The notes beneath the pieces are model-generated. The model was not told where the DNA came from. It saw only the letters and a list, made by a program, of their open reading frames with translations, and did not search any database. A stretch of DNA of 64,000 nt from Verrucomicrobiota bacterium (GTDB lineage: Bacteria > Verrucomicrobiota > Verrucomicrobiia > Limisphaerales > UBA11320), in contig JACQFQ010000061.1 in NCBI GenBank assembly GCA_016199985.1, positions 62,001 to 126,000 of the forward strand, in the 5' to 3' direction. The position numbers and the translations under genes were made by a program. This document shows, piece after piece, positions 27,303 to 35,095 of this stretch (the first letter of the stretch is position 1; every line of letters starts with the position of its first letter).

Positions 27303-27995
27303 ATGAGCACGCTGATCATCGCGACGCGGAACGCTCACAAGGTGGAGGAGATCATGGCGGTGCTTCCCGCATCCATTTCCTGCCTCAGCCTCGCCGGCAT
27401 CCCGGGCGTTCCCGACATTGTTGAAGACGGGGCCACTTTTCAGGCCAACGCCGCCTTGAAGTGCCTGGGGGTGGGGCGTCATCTCGCTTCGTCTCCCGAA
27501 GTCGCCGCGTTGCGGAAGGACTGGGGCGAATGGGCGGTGCTGGCGGACGATTCCGGCCTGGAGGTCGACGCGCTCGGCGGCGCCCCCGGGGTGCGGTCGG
27601 CTCGATTTGCGGCGGGAGAGGATTCGTCGATCGTCGGCAACACGCCGGATTCGGCGAACAACGCGAAGCTGCTCCGGCTGCTGAAGACGATTCCCGACGA
27701 AAGACGCGGCGCGCGATTCCGATGCGTCCTGGCCTGGTCGCGAGTCGGTTTGGAGGGAGCGATGGGAAATCCGTTGTTTTTTGAAGGCGTCTGCGAAGGG
27801 CGAATCCTCCTGGCGCCCTCCGGCGGTGGAGGCTTTGGTTATGATCCGCTCTTCGCGCCCCTCGGCCATGACCGCTCTTTTGCCGAACTGGGCGCCGAGT
27901 CAAAGAATCAGCTGAGCCATCGGGCTGCGGCATTGGCCCGCCTTCGCGCCGTTATATCCCGAGACACCTGCCCACCGATTCCGGAAGCGCGCTGA
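27303..27995 (+). CDS. rdgB: Non-canonical purine NTP pyrophosphatase (RdgB/HAM1)
   Basis: 230 residues. The N-terminal STLIIATRNAHKVEEI loop and VLADDSGLEVDALGGAPGVRSARF are family signatures, as are FGYDPLF and SHRAAAL near the end. The enzyme hydrolyses (d)ITP and XTP to monophosphate and pyrophosphate and so keeps deaminated purines out of nucleic acids. Its last 44 bp overlap the 3' end of the convergent kinase gene. It is 15 bp after the CtaM-like gene. Confidence 0.95.
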   Translation: MSTLIIATRNAHKVEEIMAVLPASISCLSLAGIPGVPDIVEDGATFQANAALKCLGVGRHLASSPEVAALRKDWGEWAVLADDSGLEVDALGGAPGVRSARFAAGEDSSIVGNTPDSANNAKLLRLLKTIPDERRGARFRCVLAWSRVGLEGAMGNPLFFEGVCEGRILLAPSGGGGFGYDPLFAPLGHDRSFAELGAESKNQLSHRAAALARLRAVISRDTCPPIPEAR

Positions 27996-30006
27996 GCGAA
28001 TAGGGCTTTTGGATGAAGAGGGTGTCTTGGGCGCGGAGATTGTGATCCACCATTTCCGCCGCGTAGCCACTGGTGAGGATCACCTTGAGGCCTGGCTTTC
28101 GACGCACCAGCTGTTCCGCGAGCTGCACGCCGCTCATCCCTTCGGGCATGGAAAGATCCGTCAACAGCAGGTCGATGGCCCCATCCTGGTCCTCCCACAC
28201 CTTGATCGCCTCCTGGCCCGAGGACGCGCCGAACACTCGATAGTTGGCCTGCTCGAGCGCCTGCTCCGCGGCCATTCGGAGGACGGGCTCGTCCTCCACG
28301 ATCAGCACACGTTGAGCTTTCCCGGACGCAGGCTTCGCCGGCGACCCCAGAGGAGGCTGCTCGGTCTCGTTCGACGCCGTGACGGGCAGGGGCTTGGTGG
28401 ACTCCGGAAGATAGATCCGGAACGTGGTGCCTTTGCCGACTTCGCTGCCCACTTCGATCCATCCGTGGTGCTCGCGGATGATGTTGAACACGGTCGCCAG
28501 GCCGAGGCCGTTGCCTTTGCCCGGCTCCTTTGTGGTGAAGAAGGGCTCGAACACGCGGGCGAGCGTTTCCGGGGTCATGCCGCTTCCGGTGTCGGTCACC
28601 TGGATGCGCACAAAGCGCCCCACAACCGCGTCCGGATTCGTGGCGGCCTTGGCGCTGTCGATGTCGACGTTGTCGGTGCGGATGAACAGGCGGCCGCCCT
28701 CGGGCATTGCGTCGCGGGCGTTGACGGCGAGATTGATGATGACCTGATGCAGGAGGCCCTGGTCCGCCTCCACAACGGGTTGCTTCGCCTCGCACTGAAA
28801 GCTCATGCACACCCTCTGGTCGAGCGCGCCCTGGATGATCGGCCTCATGCTCCGTAGGGTGTCATTGAGGTCCAGCGGGCGGGGCTCGAGCCCCTGCGGA
28901 CGCGAAAACAGCATGAGCTGCTGCGCGAGCCGGGTCGCGCTGCTGGTCACCGCGTTGATCGCCTGCAGCCTCTCCATCACTTCAGGTCGCGCCGCGCACT
29001 CGGGGAGCATCTGATCCACGTGGGTGCGGATCACCATGAGATTGTTTTTGAATTCATGCGCGAGGCCGGCGGCCATTTTGCCCACGCAGTCGAGCTGTTG
29101 CGCGCGGCGCACCTGGGCCTCCAGCGAGAGACGCGCGAGATACGATCCTATCCCCGGGGCGACGGAGCCCAGCTCGCTCACGACCGCGTTCGAAAGAGCT
29201 TCGCGCGAGTAAAGCGTGATCACGCCGAGCAGATGCTCGTTCAGGTTGAGAGGGTAGGTGACCGCGCATCGGATGCTCCGCAAGGTGAACCACGCGGTGT
29301 CGCCCAGCCGGTGATCCTCCGAGGCGGGGCAGCTGAGGAAGGCGCCTCCCTGGACGAAATCGATCGCCGCGAGCGAGTGCTGCGGAGGGTCGTCGCTGAG
29401 CGTTCCGGCGCTGGCGGTCATCCTCAGCTCGCCGCGCTTGGGATGAAACACATGGATCTGCGCCAGCTCGATGGGCAGCGACCGCGCGAGCGCCTCGGCG
29501 CAGGGCTGGAGAACCTCCGCGACGGTTCCGGGCTGCGTGAGCGCGCGTCCCACGGCGGCGCCCAACGCCGCGAGTCGCTGCTTGTCGGCGGCGGCGGCCT
29601 GCAGGACCCGCTGCCGGGCGATCGAAAACCGAACCGATCGAAGCAGCGCCGCGCCGTCCACGGTTCCTTTGATGAGGTAGTCCGCCGCGCCGGCTTTCAG
29701 CGCCATCTCCTCCACCGCGGGCTCCCGCTGTCCGGTCAGCATGACGATCGGAACCTCGCACGCGTGCGATCTCGCCATCTCCAGCAGCTCGATTCCGGTG
29801 TCGGCGCCAATGCGATGATCCGTGAAACAGGCGTGGAATTGGCCGCTCATCAGCGCCGTGAGGCCCTCCTGGAGCGTGGATCGCCACTCCGTCAGGCATG
29901 CGGCGCCGGGCGCGTCCGCCAGCAACTCCCGGGTGAGCAGGTAGTCCTCCCGATCATCCTCGATCACCAGGACTCGCAGCGGCGTTTCGAGAAGCGAAAG
30001 GTTCAT
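27952..30006 (-). CDS. Hybrid histidine kinase (REC-GAF-HisKA-HATPase-REC)
   Basis: 684 residues, no membrane segment. The start is placed at the ATG 30006 (MNLSLLETPLRVLVIEDD), because the frame further upstream is antisense to the neighbour and basic. REC1 covers about 9-130 (Asp in CFTDHRIG, Lys in YLIKG). A GAF-like domain covers about 165-310. A HisKA domain has His in GLAHEFKNNLMVI. The HATPase includes FEPFFTTKEPGKGNGLGLATV. REC2 covers about 565-682 (Asp in LLLTDLSMP, Lys in IQKPY). It follows the membrane kinase gene by 20 bp. No DNA-binding output is encoded; it probably passes phosphate to other partners. Confidence 0.92.
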   Translation of the reverse strand: MNLSLLETPLRVLVIEDDREDYLLTRELLADAPGAACLTEWRSTLQEGLTALMSGQFHACFTDHRIGADTGIELLEMARSHACEVPIVMLTGQREPAVEEMALKAGAADYLIKGTVDGAALLRSVRFSIARQRVLQAAAADKQRLAALGAAVGRALTQPGTVAEVLQPCAEALARSLPIELAQIHVFHPKRGELRMTASAGTLSDDPPQHSLAAIDFVQGGAFLSCPASEDHRLGDTAWFTLRSIRCAVTYPLNLNEHLLGVITLYSREALSNAVVSELGSVAPGIGSYLARLSLEAQVRRAQQLDCVGKMAAGLAHEFKNNLMVIRTHVDQMLPECAARPEVMERLQAINAVTSSATRLAQQLMLFSRPQGLEPRPLDLNDTLRSMRPIIQGALDQRVCMSFQCEAKQPVVEADQGLLHQVIINLAVNARDAMPEGGRLFIRTDNVDIDSAKAATNPDAVVGRFVRIQVTDTGSGMTPETLARVFEPFFTTKEPGKGNGLGLATVFNIIREHHGWIEVGSEVGKGTTFRIYLPESTKPLPVTASNETEQPPLGSPAKPASGKAQRVLIVEDEPVLRMAAEQALEQANYRVFGASSGQEAIKVWEDQDGAIDLLLTDLSMPEGMSGVQLAEQLVRRKPGLKVILTSGYAAEMVDHNLRAQDTLFIQKPYSLSALPESVGRCLGI

Positions 30007-30026
30007 GGATGCGGCGGCTCTCGTTT

Positions 30027-31325
30027 TCAAAAGCTGCGGGTGGGTGGAGCGACCGCTTCTGGGTCGGTTGCTGGGTCCGGGGACGAGGTCGGGGCGATCC
30101 ATGTCGTGTCCCCGCTGCGGCTGTGCTGGATCGTCGGCAATCGCACAATGACGGTGGCGCCGCTTCCTGGACGGCTCACCGCGGTCATGCTGCCGCTGTG
30201 TCGCTCCACGATGCTCCGGCAGATCGCCAGGCCAAGCCCGGTGCCCTCGAAGCGTTGACGGCCATGCTGGCGATGGAATCCCTGCAGCATGCCGCCCCAT
30301 TCCGAAGCCTCGAACCCAATGCCGTCGTCCTGAACGCGGATTTCGCAGATCTTGGCCGAGCGATTGCCTCCGCCGACCCCGGCCTGGGCCTCGGCGGGCG
30401 TGGGCGTCTCGAACTGGGCGCTGACCTGTATGCGCGGGGGTTTGCCCGGGACGTGGAATTTGAGCGCGTTCGAGAGCAGGTTCTGGAAGAGCTGGAGTAT
30501 CTGCACGGCGTCCGCGTCGATGGGTGGCGCGGTGATCATGAACGAGACCTCGGCGCGCGTCTCCAGCAGCCGTGGCTCCAGATTTGATTGAGCGTCTCGG
30601 AGAACCTCGGAGAGGTTCACCGGCTCGAAACGCGCGCTCCGACCCTGGATCCGCGCCAGGCTGAGCAGGCTGTCCAGGAGCAGCTGCATTCTTGTCGCCG
30701 TTTTTCGCATGCTCTCCAGCTCCGCCTGGGCGGACTCGGAGATCGATGGCTCAAGCTGGGACGCGATGCGATGGATTTGTCCCTTAAGCTTTCGCAGCGG
30801 TTCCTGGAGGTCATGGGCCGCGGCGTGGACGAAGCTCTGCGCGGGCGGGAGGTCCGAGCGCGAAGGGGCCTCGCGCGGCCCCGCCGCCGGCGTGCGGGAG
30901 ATCTCAGGCGGAGAAGAGGGAGAGGGCGTCAGCTGGGCCTGGGTCGGCGCCACGCCGCTGTCGGAGGCGTGGATTATCGCCGTTCCTGAGGGGCGTGATT
31001 TGAAGAAGCGCCTCGCCGGCTTTGTGAAAGGGTTTTCTTCGCCTCTCTCGGGCCTCCTGAGGGCGTGTCGCGCCACCAGCGCGGCGGCGAGGCTGAGGAG
31101 GGCGAGCCCCCCGATCCGAGGCCACCCGACGCGCGAGCTTTCGCTTCGCGAGGCTTGATAAGCGGATCCGGAGGCATCGTCGACATCGACGGCGAGTCCT
31201 GGGCTTGCGGCCGCGAGCATCAGAAGGAGGATGAGAGCGGGGCCCAGGCAAGAGAACGCGCGCCGACGCGTGGGATGGACCACGGGACGGTGGAGAATCC
31301 TACTTTCACGCGGACTCCACTTCAT
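30027..31325 (-). CDS. Membrane sensor histidine kinase
   Basis: 432 residues from the ATG 31325 (ATG 31355 is possible). Two hydrophobic segments (about 29-46 and 68-86) flank a short exported loop. Then come a Ser/Pro-rich linker, a HisKA domain with AAAHDLQEPLRKLKG (phospho-His), N-box LLSNALKFHV, G1 VQDDGIGF and G2 FEGTGLGLAICRSIVERH. The HDLQEPL box is that of bacteriophytochrome-like kinases. The sensing loop is very short, so the signal may lie in the membrane or come from a partner. It is the first gene of a two-gene operon with the hybrid kinase, divergent from lpxI. Confidence 0.9.
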   Translation of the reverse strand: MKWSPRESRILHRPVVHPTRRRAFSCLGPALILLLMLAAASPGLAVDVDDASGSAYQASRSESSRVGWPRIGGLALLSLAAALVARHALRRPERGEENPFTKPARRFFKSRPSGTAIIHASDSGVAPTQAQLTPSPSSPPEISRTPAAGPREAPSRSDLPPAQSFVHAAAHDLQEPLRKLKGQIHRIASQLEPSISESAQAELESMRKTATRMQLLLDSLLSLARIQGRSARFEPVNLSEVLRDAQSNLEPRLLETRAEVSFMITAPPIDADAVQILQLFQNLLSNALKFHVPGKPPRIQVSAQFETPTPAEAQAGVGGGNRSAKICEIRVQDDGIGFEASEWGGMLQGFHRQHGRQRFEGTGLGLAICRSIVERHSGSMTAVSRPGSGATVIVRLPTIQHSRSGDTTWIAPTSSPDPATDPEAVAPPTRSF

Positions 31326-31405
31326 GATGGGTTTTGAAGGCGGCTCTTGAACCATGCGTTCAGCGCCGTCTTCGATTAGATCGGAAGTCGAGCGGTTGGC
31401 TTGAG

Positions 31406-31432
31406 GGGATTGTCGCCGTGGACGACAATCCC
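31406..31432. promoter_or_regulatory. Inverted repeat between divergent kinase and lpxI genes
   Basis: A perfect 10-bp inverted repeat (31406-31415 GGGATTGTCG with 31423-31432) with a 7-base centre. It lies midway in the 169-bp gap between two divergent starts and lacks a T-tract, so an operator is more likely than a terminator. Confidence 0.4.
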
Positions 31433-31494
31433 TGAGGGAGGCTTCCGTGGGACCTCGTCTTGAAGTATGAGGAATCCTCGGTAGGGTCTTGGCC

Positions 31495-32316
31495 ATGTCG
31501 GACACGCAGGCGCCTTTGGGCATCATTGCTGGCAGCCGTTCCCTCCCTCTGGAACTGGCGCGACAGGCTCGCGCCCAGGGAGTGCGTCGTCTGGCGGCCG
31601 TGGCCTTCGAGGGCGAAACCGATCCGCAGATCGCCGAGCTTGTCGACGAGGTCTGCTGGCTGAAGGTGGGCCAACTGGATCGCATGATCCGTTTCTTCGT
31701 CGATCGCGATATCCGGCGCTGCGTGATGGCGGGGCAGATCGCGCCCAGGAATCTCTTCGATCTGCGTCCTGACTTTCGCGCCATGAAGCTTCTCTTTGGC
31801 CTGAAGGAGAAGAACGCCCACTCGATTTTTGGCGGGATCGGCGAGGAGTTGGCCAAGGATGGCGTCCGGCTCGTCGAGGCGACTCCGTGGCTGCGACCTC
31901 TCATGCCGGGGGTTGGCTTTTCGCTCGGTCGTCCTTTGCGATCCGAGGAGATTGCCGACGTTGCGTACGGCATGGGGATCGCGAAGGAGGTCTCGAGGCT
32001 GGACATCGGGCAGACCGTGGTCGTCAAAGGCGGGACGGTTCTCGCCGTGGAGGGATTTGAAGGGACGGACGCCTGTCTGGAGCGAGGCGGCAAGCTCGCC
32101 GGCAAGGATGGCGGGGCCGTCGCGGTCAAGGTCGCCAAGCCGAGCCATGACATGCGCTTCGACATCCCTTGTCTGGGCGTCACCACCCTCGAATGCTGCG
32201 CGCGGTCCGGGATCGGCGTGCTGGCGTTCGAACCCGACAAGACCCTCCTTCTGGAACGTCCTCGAGTCGAAGCCTTCCTCAAGACCCGCCCCATGGCCCT
32301 GGTGACTCAGGCCTGA
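31495..32316 (+). CDS. lpxI: UDP-2,3-diacylglucosamine pyrophosphatase LpxI
   Basis: 273 residues. Start ATG 31495 (a TTG six bases upstream is in frame). The sequence matches the LpxI/DUF1009 family: LGIIAGSRSLPLELARQARAQG at the start, VGQLDRMIRFF, AGQIAPRNLF, DIGQTVVVKGGTVLAVEGFEGTDA and a C-terminal DIPCLGVTTLECCARSGIGVLAFE. LpxI hydrolyses UDP-2,3-diacylglucosamine to lipid X in lipid A biosynthesis, in place of LpxH. Its presence shows a Gram-negative envelope with lipid A. A hairpin-rich 394-bp gap separates it from xseB. Confidence 0.93.
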   Translation: MSDTQAPLGIIAGSRSLPLELARQARAQGVRRLAAVAFEGETDPQIAELVDEVCWLKVGQLDRMIRFFVDRDIRRCVMAGQIAPRNLFDLRPDFRAMKLLFGLKEKNAHSIFGGIGEELAKDGVRLVEATPWLRPLMPGVGFSLGRPLRSEEIADVAYGMGIAKEVSRLDIGQTVVVKGGTVLAVEGFEGTDACLERGGKLAGKDGGAVAVKVAKPSHDMRFDIPCLGVTTLECCARSGIGVLAFEPDKTLLLERPRVEAFLKTRPMALVTQA

Positions 32317-32710
32317 AGCCCGCCGTACGTCGCCCTGCCTGCTCTCGCGAGCGCGTCGTATCTTTCTTTGAACACCGCCGCGGGCCGCCGGTCCATATTG
32401 CCGGCGGAGTCCCATGGCTCACCGAGCCTGGCCTCCGCCGTGGTGGGTTCAGGCTGAGAGGTTGCTCAGCCGTGTTCCGTGTGTCGGACGGGTTGTTGTA
32501 TGGCTGCCGGCGATGCCGGTGATGCCGATGTGGTTGACATCGCATCCCGGCAGCCCACCCGGTCCGGGAATTTCGAGAGAGGAGGAGGGTGAACAGATTC
32601 AGGTTTGCGACGTTGCTGGCCATGGCGCTGGCACAGCGTTGGGAGGGTCGGTTTCTTTCCCTGGACTCAATGCTGGACGCCTTTGCCTCGATTGGACTAC
32701 TTTCCCGGCC
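32317..32710 (+). other. Hairpin-rich non-coding gap upstream of xseB-dxs
   Basis: I find no credible gene. Structures seen: stem 32385-32391/32401-32407 (CCGCCGG/CCGGCGG, 9-base loop); stem 32425-32430/32450-32455 (AGCCTG/CAGGCT); stem 32452-32458/32465-32471 (GGCTGAG/CTCAGCC), which shares bases with the previous one so only one can form; and a compound stem at 32502-32555. This concentration suggests a structured leader or small RNA on the plus strand controlling xseB-dxs, but chance in GC-rich DNA is not excluded. Confidence 0.45.
32502..32555 (+). ncRNA. Candidate structured RNA element (compound stem-loop)
   Basis: Nine base pairs (32502-32510 with 32547-32555, GGCTGCCGG/CCGGCAGCC) continue after a single-base bulge into five more (32512-32516 with 32542-32546). 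They enclose an inner hairpin (32527-32531 with 32537-32541, loop GGTTG). No T-tract follows. It lies 156 bp before the xseB start. It matches no riboswitch class I can name. Confidence 0.4.
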
Positions 32711-32992
32711 GTGCCTGGCGCGGCTAAACCTACAGCTTCCCCCAAGTCGGATCTTGAGTCCGTTGCTTTTGAGGAAGCCTTGAAGCGGCTCGAATCCGTC
32801 GTGGAAGCGATGGAGACGGGGGAGCTGCCCTTGGAAAAGATGCTCTCCCACTACGAAGACGGGATGCGTCTGGCTCAGGCGTGCCAGGGCAAGCTGACAG
32901 AAGCAGAGCTCAAGATTGAACAATTGGAGAAAACCATCGCTGGGGATCTGGCTGTCAAGCCGGTGAAAACAGCGGATTCGGAAGATGAATAA
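32711..32992 (+). CDS. xseB: Exodeoxyribonuclease VII small subunit
   Basis: 93 residues from a GTG at 32711; no ATG or TTG in this frame fits better, and the frame upstream reads as Trp/Pro-rich noise. The core FEEALKRLESVVEAMETGELPLEKMLSHYEDG (written here in parts: FEEALKRLE, VEAMETGELPLE, SHYEDGM) and LTEAELKIEQL is the XseB helical hairpin. XseB binds XseA, which is not in this window, to form the single-strand exonuclease ExoVII. The stop codon overlaps the dxs start by 8 bp, a pairing of xseB and dxs that is common in bacteria. Confidence 0.9.
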   Translation: MPGAAKPTASPKSDLESVAFEEALKRLESVVEAMETGELPLEKMLSHYEDGMRLAQACQGKLTEAELKIEQLEKTIAGDLAVKPVKTADSEDE

Positions 32993-34994
32993 ACGTATGA
33001 GTCGTTACTTGGACATGGTGGACCACCCTTCGCACGTCAAGAAGCTGACGCTCGACCAGTTGAGCGAACTGGCGGTCGAGGTGCGCCAGGAGTTGATCAC
33101 CAAACTGGCCAAGAACGGTGGCCATCTGGGACCGAATCTGGGCGTTGTGGAGCTCAGCATCGCGCTCCATCACGTTTTCTCCACTCCGAAGGACAAGTTT
33201 GTCTGGGATGTGAGCCATCAGTGCTACGTGCACAAGATCCTCACGGGGCGCAAGGACCGCTTCCATACCATCCGCACCACGGACGGCTTGAACGGATTCG
33301 CTTTGCGGACCGAGAGCGAGCACGACTGTTACGGCGCCGGGCATGCCGGAACCGCGCTCTCCGCGGCCCTGGGCATGGCGGCGGCGCGCGATCAACGCAA
33401 GGGCGACGAGCATGTCGTCTGCATCTTCGGCGACGCGGCGCTGACCAATGGCATCTCCTTCGAGGCCCTCAACAATCTCCATCACACCACCAAGCGCTTC
33501 ATCGGGATTCTCAACGACAACGAATGGAGCATCGCCAAGAATGTCGGAGCGATCGCCACCTACCTGGGCAAGCTCACGACCAACCCGCGCTACAACAGGA
33601 TAACCCGCGATTTTGCGACCTGGGTCAAACGTCTCCCCAAGGGCGAGCTCGCCCTCAAGCTGGGGCATAAGGCCGAGGAGTTTCTGAAGGGCGCCGCCAC
33701 GGCGGTGTCGCTCGAGCACAGCCCCAGCCAGCTCGAGGCCGACGGACGCGGCGGCCATGGCAGCAGCGTGCTGTTCGAGGAGATGGGCGTTCGCTATCTG
33801 GGTCCGATTGATGGACACGATTTGCCCTTGCTCATCAGCACGCTGGAGTACGCAAAGACCTTCGACCAACCCATCGTCATTCATATTCTCACCCAGAAGG
33901 GTCGGGGATATCAGGCCGCGCTCAAGCACCCTGAGAAGTTCCACGGCCTGGGGCCCTACGATATCGAGACAGGGACGACTCCCCCACCCAAACCCGGGAC
34001 GCCGCCGACTTACCAGGACGTCTTCGGTCAAGCCATGGTCCGCCTGTGCCAGAAAGATTCCAGCCTTGTTGGGATCACCGCGGCCATGCCGAGCGGCACG
34101 GGCCTGAAGGCTCTCGAGAAGGCCATGCCGGAGCGCTATTACGACGTGGGGATCGCCGAGGAGCATGCCGTGTTGTTTGCCGCCGGCATGGCGACGATGG
34201 GCTTCCGCCCGGTCGTGGCCATTTACTCCACGTTCCTGCAACGGGCATACGACTGCATCGTCCATGACGTCGCCCTGCAGGAGCTTCCCGTTATTTTCTG
34301 CATGGACCGCGCCGGTCTTTCCGCCAACGACGGGCCTACCCATCATGGGCTCTTCGACATCTCGTATTTGCGTTGCGTGCCGAACTTGATCTGCATGGCG
34401 CCCAAGGACGAGGACGAGCTGGTGGACATGATGTACACGGCGTCGCACGCCAAGCATCCTTGCTTCATCCGGTATCCGCGCGGCAACGGCGAGGGCGTGC
34501 CCATCAAGGATCAGCCCAAGCTGCTCGAAGTCGGGCAGGCGGAGGTGGCGCGAAATTTTGCGAACAACAAGGGACCGCGGGTGGCGATCTTCGCGTTGGG
34601 CAACATGATGAAGATCGGGCACAAGGTCGTCGAGCAACTGTCCGCCGAAGGCTTCGATGTGGCCTTGATCAATCCCCGGTTCACCAAGCCCATCGACGCT
34701 CCGTTGACCGAGCACTATGGCAACATCTCCGATGTGGTCGTCACGTTGGAGGATCATGTGCTCGTGGGCGGCTATGGCAGCAGCGTCCTGGAGCTCTTCA
34801 GCGACAAGCGCATTCATACGCCCGTGGTGCGCATCGGCTGGCCTGACGCCTTCATCGAGCACGCCTCGACGGTGGATCACCTCCGGGAAAAATACGGCCT
34901 CACGGCTGAACGAACCATCGCCCTGGTCCGCGCCCAGTTCACGATCAAGGCGGAGTCCGCTCCCAAGGACGCGAATAGTCCGAAGGTGACCTGA
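32985..34994 (+). CDS. dxs: 1-deoxy-D-xylulose-5-phosphate synthase
   Basis: 669 residues (ATG 32985; ATG 32997 is a possible start). The transketolase-like order is intact: GGHLGPNLGVVELSIALHH with catalytic His, WDVSHQCYVHKILTGRKD, the thiamine diphosphate region, DVGIAEEHAVLFAAG with the catalytic Glu, DRAGLSANDGPTHHG and RYPRGN. It condenses pyruvate and glyceraldehyde-3-phosphate to start the MEP isoprenoid pathway. The ThDP motif reads GDAALT instead of the usual GDGA(I/L)T, while the paired NDNE is kept. The C-terminal transketolase domain is complete. It is translated with xseB. Confidence 0.96.
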   Translation: MNKRMSRYLDMVDHPSHVKKLTLDQLSELAVEVRQELITKLAKNGGHLGPNLGVVELSIALHHVFSTPKDKFVWDVSHQCYVHKILTGRKDRFHTIRTTDGLNGFALRTESEHDCYGAGHAGTALSAALGMAAARDQRKGDEHVVCIFGDAALTNGISFEALNNLHHTTKRFIGILNDNEWSIAKNVGAIATYLGKLTTNPRYNRITRDFATWVKRLPKGELALKLGHKAEEFLKGAATAVSLEHSPSQLEADGRGGHGSSVLFEEMGVRYLGPIDGHDLPLLISTLEYAKTFDQPIVIHILTQKGRGYQAALKHPEKFHGLGPYDIETGTTPPPKPGTPPTYQDVFGQAMVRLCQKDSSLVGITAAMPSGTGLKALEKAMPERYYDVGIAEEHAVLFAAGMATMGFRPVVAIYSTFLQRAYDCIVHDVALQELPVIFCMDRAGLSANDGPTHHGLFDISYLRCVPNLICMAPKDEDELVDMMYTASHAKHPCFIRYPRGNGEGVPIKDQPKLLEVGQAEVARNFANNKGPRVAIFALGNMMKIGHKVVEQLSAEGFDVALINPRFTKPIDAPLTEHYGNISDVVVTLEDHVLVGGYGSSVLELFSDKRIHTPVVRIGWPDAFIEHASTVDHLREKYGLTAERTIALVRAQFTIKAESAPKDANSPKVT

Positions 34995-35095
34995 TCGTCC
35001 TTTGGTCTGCCGCCTGCCTGGATGGGTTGGTCGCGCGCCGCCGCCTGGGGCTAGGACGCCGGCGTGGCTTCGGGTCGGGCGGGTTTCTCCGACAC

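Noticed and set aside
32441..32471. TPP riboswitch because of GGCTGAGA ahead of a thiamine-dependent enzyme gene
   Set aside because: The second conserved half (CTGATC ... GCGTAGGGA) is absent, and the bases are better explained by a simple GGCTGAG/CTCAGCC hairpin.
32414..32710. Extended N-terminus of XseB
   Set aside because: The upstream frame is Trp/Pro/Gly-rich and unlike the family, and the usual XseB length is reached from the GTG at 32711.
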